This document shows positions 6,694 to 12,023 of a stretch of DNA of 12,023 nucleotides, piece after piece. This stretch comes from an uncultured Gammaproteobacteria bacterium (GTDB lineage Bacteria > Pseudomonadota > Gammaproteobacteria > Pseudomonadales > Azotimanducaceae_A). The stretch lies in assembly GCA_913049565.1 (NCBI GenBank), contig CAJWZG010000065.1:1-12023 (forward strand), in the 5' to 3' direction. A model generated the notes under the pieces. It saw nothing but the letters and a program-made list of their open reading frames with translations. It did not search any database and had not been told where the DNA came from. The stretch's first letter is position 1. Each line of letters opens with the position of its first letter. The translations under genes were made by a program, and so were the position numbers.

Positions 6694-7812
6694 ATGGACC
6701 CCATCGTTTTATATGGTGCGCCTTTCTCCCTGTTCACCGGTAGAGCGCGCAGCTACCTGATAAAAGCGGGTATCGACTATCGCGAAGAGCCCCATGCCTC
6801 AGAGCATTTTTACGACACTGTGTTGCCCAAGGCAGGTAATCGACGCGGTATTCCAACTATTGAGTTTGCCAACGGTGATGTGATCCGCGACGGCGTAGCG
6901 ATCATCGATCATTTCGAAGCACTTAACGAGGAAGGTTTTTCGCCCCGAACCCCTAAGCAAACGATTGTTAGCCAGATTCTCGATGTCATGGGTGCAGAGG
7001 GAATGCTTCGTCCGTGCATGCACTACCGCTGGAACTTTGATAATGACAACGACGAGTTCATGCAGTTCCACTTCCAGACGATTTACAGCGGTGAGGATGT
7101 TGAACAAGCTGCTAAGGAACGCATGGCCTTCATCAAAAGAGAAGTCAACCCGGCTTGGGGGGTTAGCCCAGAAAACCATCAGTTCATAGAGTCCTATCAC
7201 CTAACAACCCTGCGCAAGTTGAATGCGCATTTTGCCCAGTACCCGTACTTTCTGGGCGGCAAACCTTGCCGCGGTGACTTTGGCATGATGGCGCCTTTAT
7301 ATGGTCATCTAGGCCGAGATCCAGCACCGCTGGCGTTGATGCAAAAACATGCGGTGAGGCTATTTCGTTGGACTGAACGCATGAATCGTCCGGAACCAGA
7401 TGTCGGCGAATTTGCCAACAAAAATGCCAACTATCTGCCGCATGATGAAGTTCCTGCAACGCTGATTGATGCGCTAAAGCACTTCGCTACAGATCTTGTG
7501 CCGGAGAGTCGGGCCGCCTGTGCGGTGATTAACCAATGGCTGGCCGCCAATCCTGACATGCCAGTTGGCACTGAAGTTGCGCGGGGTGTGGGGCCATGTC
7601 AATTCCGTGTCGGCGACAGCGTAATCAGCACCGAGGCGCAGCCGTTCCGCTTTTACTTACTGAAACGAATGCAAGATGCCTTCGCGGCTATGTCTGAAGC
7701 CGATCAGAGCGAGGTAACCCAGATGCTCGCCGCCTGCGATATGAGCGAGTTGCTTGAGCTGAAACTGACTCGAGACATTGGCCGGGCGAACAATTTAGAA
7801 GTATGGGTTTAG
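6694..7812 (+). CDS. Glutathione S-transferase-like protein with long C-terminal region
   Basis: This 372-residue protein has an N-terminal thioredoxin-fold GST domain (residues ~3-80). It opens LYGAPFSLFTGRARSYL, has the cis-proline segment GIPTIEF (Pro54), and then DGVAIIDHFE (66-75), the place of the glutathione gamma-Glu contact. No CxxC is present, so a Ser or Thr near 12-15 would be the activating residue if it is catalytic. The helical C-terminal domain continues through FLGGKPCRGDFGMMAPLYGHL, typical of GSTs. About 150 further residues follow, making it far longer than the usual ~200-230. The start at 6694 is preferred over an in-frame ATG at 6541 because AAGGA (6683-6687) lies 6 bases upstream and the fold begins at once; the longer form would overlap the previous gene. 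A role in glutathione conjugation, or as a reductant for the neighbouring selenoprotein, is inference. Confidence 0.82.
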   Translation: MDPIVLYGAPFSLFTGRARSYLIKAGIDYREEPHASEHFYDTVLPKAGNRRGIPTIEFANGDVIRDGVAIIDHFEALNEEGFSPRTPKQTIVSQILDVMGAEGMLRPCMHYRWNFDNDNDEFMQFHFQTIYSGEDVEQAAKERMAFIKREVNPAWGVSPENHQFIESYHLTTLRKLNAHFAQYPYFLGGKPCRGDFGMMAPLYGHLGRDPAPLALMQKHAVRLFRWTERMNRPEPDVGEFANKNANYLPHDEVPATLIDALKHFATDLVPESRAACAVINQWLAANPDMPVGTEVARGVGPCQFRVGDSVISTEAQPFRFYLLKRMQDAFAAMSEADQSEVTQMLAACDMSELLELKLTRDIGRANNLEVWV

Positions 7813-7824
7813 GAAAAGTCAGCA

Positions 7825-8625
7825 ATGAGTGCAGAGCAAGGAAGGGGCAGTCAGCGACTGCAGGGCCGGACGGCATTAATTACTGGCGCGAGCAGGGGCA
7901 TTGGCTACGCTATCGCCGAGGCCTACGCCCGTGAGGGGGCAGATCTTGTTATCAGTGCGACCAATGAAGCAGCGCTGATTGAGGCTAAAAACGAACTGGA
8001 GGTGCATGGCGTCGCGGTATCCTACTGCGTCGCCGACGTTGCTAGTGAGTCGGCAATCAGCAACTTGTTCGCCTTCGCGGTCGCGCAACATCCCCAGCTT
8101 GATGTGTTGGTAAATAACGCAGGCATTCATATCGGTAGACCCTTCACCGACTACGCCATGGAGGAATTTGATCGCCTGATGCGAGTCAACGTGTACTCGG
8201 TATTCCAGCTAACTCAGCTGGCCATTGCGCATATGCAGCAGCTCGGTCGCGGCAAGGTAATTAACATCTCGTCCACTGCAGGCAAATGGGAGAGCATGAA
8301 TCAAGCGGCTTACAATGCCTCCAAGCACGCCGTGGTTGGTTTAACCAAGTGTGTGGCGCTAGAAAACGCCAAGAACCATATCAACGTCAACGCAATTTGC
8401 CCGGGTATTGTTGAAACAGACATCATCCGTAACGCCCAACAACAAATGGCTGCTACGGGTATGGCGAAGGATGAGTTTCGAACCGCCATAGAATCTCAAA
8501 TCCCCATGGGGCGCATGCTGCAGGTGAATGAAATCGCACCAATAGCGACCTATTTGGCCAGCCCAGAATCCGACGGCATGACGGGCCAAACCATTACGAT
8601 CTCCGGCGGTATGCGCATGGGTTAG
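7825..8625 (+). CDS. Short-chain dehydrogenase/reductase (SDR), classical type
   Basis: This 266-residue NAD(P)-dependent oxidoreductase acts on a hydroxyl or keto group. The Rossmann cofactor motif TGASRGIG is at residues 20-27, NNAG at 97-100, and the catalytic Asn122, Ser150 (INISSTAGK), Tyr163 and Lys167 (YNASK) are all present. CPGIVETDI (192-200) and the C-terminal GQTITISGG (254-262) are typical of the FabG-like classical group. The length is standard. The ribosome site AGGA (7811-7814) overlaps the preceding stop codon, leaving a 12-base gap, so it is co-transcribed with the GST-like gene. The position after Gly-rich motif strand 2 (ISATN) leaves the NAD/NADP preference open. The substrate is unknown; oxidation of an alcohol intermediate released by the hydrolase is a plausible guess. 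Confidence 0.95.
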   Translation: MSAEQGRGSQRLQGRTALITGASRGIGYAIAEAYAREGADLVISATNEAALIEAKNELEVHGVAVSYCVADVASESAISNLFAFAVAQHPQLDVLVNNAGIHIGRPFTDYAMEEFDRLMRVNVYSVFQLTQLAIAHMQQLGRGKVINISSTAGKWESMNQAAYNASKHAVVGLTKCVALENAKNHINVNAICPGIVETDIIRNAQQQMAATGMAKDEFRTAIESQIPMGRMLQVNEIAPIATYLASPESDGMTGQTITISGGMRMG

Positions 8626-8668
8626 GGCCTCACAGCCTATCCGTGCCAATTAGCGAAGATATAAGTGC

Positions 8669-9952
8669 ATGAGTGAAACTAAGCCCTCGGAAAGCCCGGC
8701 GCTTAGCCCCGTTCGAATTGGTTATTCCACTGCGCTGATTTGTGGCGCCAGTTTTTTCAGCTACCTCGATCGTGCGGGCCTGTCCATTTTAGTGGAACCG
8801 ATTAAGGCAGATTTGGCCCTGTCGGATGCACAAATCGGCTTGCTGACAGGAATTGCCTTTTCGTTGACCTATGCACTCTTTGGCATTCCGCTGGCGCGCT
8901 TAACGGACACAGGAAATCGCACACGTCTATTGGCCATATGCTTGGCCATTTGGAGTGTTGCCACTGCCCTGGCCGGGACCGCGGCAAATTTCCTGCAGTT
9001 GGTTCTCACTCGGGTGTTTGTGGGTATTGGCGAAGCAGGCGGCTTCCCAGCATCAAACTCGCTGATCGGCGACCTATACGCTCCAGAACAGCGCACGCGC
9101 GGCATGAGTTGGATGCAGGTGAGCATTGCTGCCGGCAGCTGGCTAGGCCTGATTGCCGTGGGTTTGGTTGCCGAAGCTTATTCTTGGCGCGGTGCCTTTA
9201 TTGCAATGGGCATACCTGGCGTGCTGTTGGCTTTGCTGATCGGCTTTACCATGCGTGAGCCACAACGCGGACGCTTTACCACCGCAGACACCGTAGCAGC
9301 ACCCCCCGAAAACTGGTGGTTGGCTATTGCCGCAGTGTTAGCGCGCCGCACGGTAGTGCATTTGTTGATTGGTTTCGCCATCGTGTCTTTTTGCGGCTCC
9401 GGCGCCAGTGCTTGGTTAGGGGCTTTTTTTATGCGCAGCCATGGCTTGGATGTGGCTGGAGTAGGGGTGCTGCTCGGCACCGCTGGGGGTATCGGTGCAC
9501 TGGTAGGCGCCGCTCTAGGGGTAGCCATTGGACCCACTCTGAGCAGACGCGACAGGCGCTGGGAGTTGTGGCTGCCCACCATCGGGTTTGCTTGTTTAGT
9601 GCCCATTTACCTGTTTATGTTTTTGGTTCCCAGCGTACAGGCCGCTACAGTGGCGCTGTTCTTAGCGGTGCTGATCTTTAATCTCACCGGGGGATTTGTG
9701 CTTTCCAGCCTGCAAAGTGTGCTACCGCCCGTGATTCGCGGCATGGGGGTTGCGATGCTGATGCTCGCAGTAAACCTAGTAGGGGCGGGGGCTGGACCTT
9801 TGCTGGTGGGCATGCTCAGCGATTATTTGGCGCCGACTTTCGGTAGCGACAGCCTGCGTTATGCCATGGCAGCAGGTATTAGCGTTATGGGCTGGGGGGT
9901 AGTGCATTTTTGGTTTTCCTCCAGGCACTATCGCGACGAACTAATTTCCTGA
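8669..9952 (+). CDS. Major facilitator superfamily transporter
   Basis: This 427-residue inner-membrane carrier has about 12 predicted hydrophobic helices, split by a polar central loop (~195-215) and a basic cytoplasmic loop RRDRRW near 290. Family marks are SYLDRAGLSIL in helix 1 (31-41), a degenerate motif A GIPLARLTDTGNRTR (72-86), and GEAGGFPASNSLIGDLYAPEQR (121-142), of which the first part is the signature of spinster-like/anion-cation-symporter-type members. It should move an organic substrate or product across the inner membrane, probably by proton symport. It is the last gene of the + strand cluster, 43 bases after the SDR, with only a weak ribosome site (GAAG) before ATG 8669. It complements the outer-membrane receptor upstream: one protein for each membrane. 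The transported compound and the direction of transport are not readable from sequence. Confidence 0.92.
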   Translation: MSETKPSESPALSPVRIGYSTALICGASFFSYLDRAGLSILVEPIKADLALSDAQIGLLTGIAFSLTYALFGIPLARLTDTGNRTRLLAICLAIWSVATALAGTAANFLQLVLTRVFVGIGEAGGFPASNSLIGDLYAPEQRTRGMSWMQVSIAAGSWLGLIAVGLVAEAYSWRGAFIAMGIPGVLLALLIGFTMREPQRGRFTTADTVAAPPENWWLAIAAVLARRTVVHLLIGFAIVSFCGSGASAWLGAFFMRSHGLDVAGVGVLLGTAGGIGALVGAALGVAIGPTLSRRDRRWELWLPTIGFACLVPIYLFMFLVPSVQAATVALFLAVLIFNLTGGFVLSSLQSVLPPVIRGMGVAMLMLAVNLVGAGAGPLLVGMLSDYLAPTFGSDSLRYAMAAGISVMGWGVVHFWFSSRHYRDELIS

Positions 9953-9970
9953 GTGGAGCCACAGTTTTTT
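9949..9970 (+). terminator. Possible short terminator after the MFS gene
   Basis: GTGG (9953-9956) and CCAC (9959-9962), with CT (9949-9950) and AG (9963-9964) flanking, make a weak hairpin immediately followed by six T (9965-9970). The stem is short and its loop too tight to be convincing. The T-run and its position in the 32-base gap between convergent genes support some terminator function. Confidence 0.35.
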
Positions 9971-9984
9971 CAGCAAGCCGCAGC

Positions 9985-10431
9985 TTATTTTGAACAAGCC
10001 ACGGCGCTTTCCGCGCAACCTCGGTCGAGGCGTTCAGTTGTTTTTTTGACGATTCGCTTTACAGGTCGGAAGTACACATCTTTTTCGGCGATACGACCGT
10101 CTTTGAACGAATACCTTTCGACACCTACTTGCTCAAATGATTCGTTAGTAACTAAATCGGTTCCAGTGGCCCGATAGGTCATAAACGTAGCTTCGTCAGC
10201 GTGGTGGAGGACTACGTCCTCGAATCTGACATTTTGCTGCGCGTCGTTGCGCTCAATGAAGAAGGCTGCAACCTGATCTCTAGTCCACATCAGTCGAGAC
10301 ACATCGTTTACTACAATTGAATACGTGAAGTCTGCCGTGACCACCGCATACATGGCATCGAGGTCTTGCTTAAAAAATGCGCGTCCAAAATGTTTGAACA
10401 GCGTGTCTCCCTCGGTTTCGCTGGGGACCAT
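9985..10431 (-). CDS. NTF2-like / SnoaL-like domain protein
   Basis: This 148-residue single-domain protein has the cone-shaped alpha+beta NTF2 fold pattern. N-terminal helices (LFKHFGRAFFKQDLDAMYAVV) come first, then the strand VTADFTYSIVVND. The end is diagnostic: VERYSFKDGRIAEKDVYFRPV (residues 104 onward), matching the usual 'Y.f.dGkI.e...y..p' ending of the family. Such proteins act as small isomerases, dehydratases or cyclases on lipophilic substrates such as steroids, or as subunits of oxygenases. The catalytic residue cannot be fixed by eye. ATG at 10429-10431 has a good GAGAAGG ribosome site a few bases upstream. It points toward the MFS gene, with only 32 bases between the two stops. 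It may be the last gene of the - strand set, after a 278-base gap. Confidence 0.85.
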   Translation of the reverse strand: MVPSETEGDTLFKHFGRAFFKQDLDAMYAVVTADFTYSIVVNDVSRLMWTRDQVAAFFIERNDAQQNVRFEDVVLHHADEATFMTYRATGTDLVTNESFEQVGVERYSFKDGRIAEKDVYFRPVKRIVKKTTERLDRGCAESAVACSK

Positions 10432-10709
10432 ATCTGCCTTCTCAATCTAGGTTAGACGTATTTGCCGCTGGCAGACCTGCGTTAGAACCCCAATCCCTGC
10501 AAATGCCTAATGAGGAAGCTATCTCTGCTGAGCGCCGACCATGCGTCGCAAAATGTTCAGTTGCAACATCTACGTCTGCGCAATCCCAATAGTGCCAACC
10601 AAGCGAGGTTGAGCTTCTGAGTGTCACGTTAAACCGAAGCAGGAACACCTCTGCAGTGTTGGCATCGCTGCACAGGTATTGCGAACACTGTCCTGCAACA
10701 GCGCGGCTG
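10432..10709. other. 278-base gap without a supported gene
   Basis: An open stretch on the - strand (GTG at 10648 down to 10442, 68 codons) has no ribosome site that I can see and an ungene-like composition (several Trp, Cys and His, no family pattern). The frame is also open upstream of the GTG, so it might be a decayed remnant. No tRNA, repeat or clear promoter for the NTF2-like gene was recognised. Confidence 0.4.
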
Positions 10710-11123
10710 TTAGGCAGGTGGCGTGCGGCTGAATATGTTTAGCTGACCCTCCAGCCGGGCCTCGCGATGATGTGCGTGTTGGGCCCAATCATCTGAATCG
10801 ACCATGGTCATAAAAGCGCTAATCGATGGATATTCTACGATCGCCACAGCGTCCCAAAGATTTTCCACCTCTCCAACGACCATGCCTGCAAGACTACTGG
10901 AGTGAATTATTCGTCCACCGATAGCGGCAATGTGCTCAGCGGTCGCCGCGCCATAGAGTTGATAGGCCTCGATACCGCTTAACTCGGTTTCGCGGCCGTC
11001 CGCATATTCGGCGTGCTCGCGAAATTGAAACAAATTGACCATAAATACGGGACCGTCATCTGGCTGCTTGGCCAGAGCTGCCCATTGTTGATCCGAGTGA
11101 TGTAGCTTATTTAAGACGATCAT
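10710..11123 (-). CDS. DUF1330-like small protein (dimeric alpha/beta barrel type)
   Basis: This 137-residue soluble protein carries the pattern of the DUF1330 / antibiotic-monooxygenase-like ferredoxin fold. It shows GPVFMVNLFQFRE (24-36), then SGIEAYQLYG (~49-58), GGRIIH, WDAVAIVEYPSISAFMTMVDS (starting near 91), and a closing R.A.LEGQ stretch. No catalytic function is established for this family; members often sit in catabolic operons and may bind small ligands as dimers. The start is set at 11123 rather than an upstream in-frame ATG at 11246. AGGAGA (complement of 11128-11133) lies just before it, and the longer form would overlap the LLM gene and add a non-family leader. It is 16 bases downstream of the LLM gene and clearly in the same operon. 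Confidence 0.88.
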   Translation of the reverse strand: MIVLNKLHHSDQQWAALAKQPDDGPVFMVNLFQFREHAEYADGRETELSGIEAYQLYGAATAEHIAAIGGRIIHSSSLAGMVVGEVENLWDAVAIVEYPSISAFMTMVDSDDWAQHAHHREARLEGQLNIFSRTPPA

Positions 11124-11139
11124 AGACTCTCCTTTTTTT

Positions 11140-11943
11140 CTATTTGAATTCCGGCAAAACGTCATCAACAAACCGCTGCGCCAACTCGACGACATGCGGT
11201 TCCGGGTGGTCAAGGTCGGGTGCGCCAGCCAGAATGAATCGATCAATACCCAGTTCAGTCAACTCACTCAGTCGGTCGATGCAGTAGCCCGGCGGGCCAT
11301 AGATTCCAAATTGGTGCGCAAACTCGCTGGTAATAAGACCCGGATCGTGTAGGCCATGCTGCTTCATGTCATAGCTAGTATGGATGTTTGACAACGTCTG
11401 TGCGGTACTCTCTGAGGTGGGACCAATGACCTTGCCGTGCATTGCCGAAAATCTTGATTGGCTGGTGATAGCCCCCACAGCCATTTGCCAGGCCTGTTCA
11501 GCGTCGTCTGCGACAACCATATTGATATAGGCGGAGGCCGTGACCGGACCCAGCCCTACGCGCGCGCGCGCATCACGTGCGATCTGTAACCCCCACTTTA
11601 GTCGCTCGGCGTTGGCGCCAAGCTGCAGGTCGATTCGGTCGGCCTTCGTAGCTGCGATCTCAATAACCTTGGGGCCAGTGGCGGCAACACCGATGGGTAC
11701 AGGTTGAGCACCTTCGATCCAAGTCAATCGACTGGCTTCGGGGTGATCGCCCAGGTTTAGCGTCTTGATATCACTGTCCATTGGGAACATCACTTCATCG
11801 CCACGGATTTTTCGAACCTTACGGTGCTCGATCAGGCTGGGCAGTTGGCAGTGCGGTTGGCGCTTGGATCGAGGTGTTTCCAGGTTCTCCACTTCCCCGT
11901 GATTTACGAAATAGGACGCTCTCCCACTCACAAGGTTGCGCAT
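11140..11943 (-). CDS. LLM-class (luciferase-like) flavin-dependent oxidoreductase, N-terminally short
   Basis: The 267-residue product matches the C-terminal two thirds of luciferase-like flavin (FMN or F420) oxidoreductases. VSGRASYFVNHGE (5-17) corresponds to the family's 'SGGR..lGlG.G' block. PVPIGVAATGPKVIEIAATKAD (starting at 81) is the characteristic cofactor-side strand, followed by RFILAGAPDLDHPEPHVVELAQRF near the C-terminus. Full-length relatives are about 320-350 residues and have four barrel strands before the SGGR block; those are absent here. ATG at 11941-11943 shares one base with the stop of an upstream reading frame (TGATG) and has AGGA about 9 bases upstream, so the short form looks translatable. 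In the LLM frame a stop lies 15 codons upstream (11989-11991). It could be a truncated or frameshifted gene or a split protein; the window edge prevents a decision. If active, it would hydroxylate or reduce a substrate with reduced flavin. Confidence 0.78.
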   Translation of the reverse strand: MRNLVSGRASYFVNHGEVENLETPRSKRQPHCQLPSLIEHRKVRKIRGDEVMFPMDSDIKTLNLGDHPEASRLTWIEGAQPVPIGVAATGPKVIEIAATKADRIDLQLGANAERLKWGLQIARDARARVGLGPVTASAYINMVVADDAEQAWQMAVGAITSQSRFSAMHGKVIGPTSESTAQTLSNIHTSYDMKQHGLHDPGLITSEFAHQFGIYGPPGYCIDRLSELTELGIDRFILAGAPDLDHPEPHVVELAQRFVDDVLPEFK

Positions 11944-12023
11944 CAGAGCTTGTCCTGGATCAGTTGTTGCGCCGCTGACGCGTCCAGTTCACTCAGTCCG
12001 CAATGGATGTCGAGCTGAGGCTT
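11943..12023 (-). CDS. 3' end of an upstream gene, product unidentified (truncated by window edge)
   Basis: Twenty-six codons read from the window edge are open and end in TGA (complement of 11943-11945), one base overlapping the ATG of the LLM gene. The tail contains SELDASAAQQLIQDKL, a plausible amphipathic C-terminal helix. The TGATG junction is typical of translationally coupled genes. Too little sequence is present to name it. It does not resemble the missing N-terminal part of an LLM protein, but a frameshifted LLM gene is not excluded. Confidence 0.45.
   Translation of the reverse strand, partial: KPQLDIHCGLSELDASAAQQLIQDKL

Noticed and set aside
9178..9606. Long - strand frame inside the MFS gene
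   Set aside because: Low-complexity Pro/Ala/Thr-rich translation caused by GC-rich transmembrane codons read backwards; the + strand MFS protein is unmistakable.
10442..10648. 68-residue - strand reading frame as a gene
   Set aside because: GTG start without a visible ribosome site, no family pattern, and an unusual amino acid mix. It is noted only as gap content.
11824..12018. + strand frames at the right edge as genes
   Set aside because: They lie opposite the LLM gene and the upstream gene end, with no recognisable protein pattern; they are antisense shadows.
1..12023. CRISPR array, tRNA/rRNA gene, insertion sequence or prophage
   Set aside because: No regularly spaced repeats, transposase, integrase or structural RNA pattern was seen on either strand.

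Overview
The window looks like accessory catabolic DNA from a Gram-negative bacterium. I infer a gammaproteobacterium, possibly a marine lineage of the OM60/NOR5 or SAR92 type. The grounds are a TonB-dependent outer-membrane receptor of the large 'EEVIVTG' type, dense short-spaced operons with Shine-Dalgarno sites, and a mixture of degradation-type enzymes. Taxonomy is an inference from gene style; there is no rRNA or marker gene here.

Layout. (1) Bases 1-461 hold the C-terminus of a copper amine oxidase on the + strand. It runs convergently into a TetR-family repressor on the - strand (538-1221). (2) A 256-base divergent regulatory region separates the repressor from a TonB-dependent receptor (1478-3709, +). 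It carries an imperfect 24-bp inverted repeat overlapped by plausible promoters pointing both ways. (3) A tight + strand cluster follows: HSL-type alpha/beta hydrolase (3874-4968), UGSC-type selenoprotein with an in-frame UGA (5038-5571), an unnamed 363-aa partner overlapping it by 4 bases (5568-6659), a long GST-like protein (6694-7812), an SDR oxidoreductase (7825-8625) and an MFS transporter (8669-9952). (4) A - strand set converges on the MFS gene. In transcription order it holds the 3' end of an unidentified gene, an N-terminally short luciferase-like flavin oxidoreductase (LLM), a DUF1330-like protein, a 278-base gap, and an NTF2/SnoaL-like protein.

The most notable item is the selenoprotein. 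A reading frame of 178 codons is interrupted once, by TGA at codon 98, exactly where the family motif UGSC is expected. A hairpin with a 5-base apical loop starts 8 bases after the UGA, and its apical loop begins 20 bases after the UGA, as bacterial SECIS elements require. A standard gene caller would split this gene in two or call it a pseudogene. The partner gene's start codon overlaps the selenoprotein's stop codon, so its translation may depend on selenocysteine decoding.

Working model (inference): the receptor imports a bulky organic substrate across the outer membrane under repressor control, and the MFS carrier moves a substrate or product across the inner membrane. The hydrolase, the selenoprotein with its partner, the GST-like protein and the SDR (perhaps with the LLM, NTF2-like and DUF1330-like proteins) would process the substrate. 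Which substrate it is cannot be read from the sequence.
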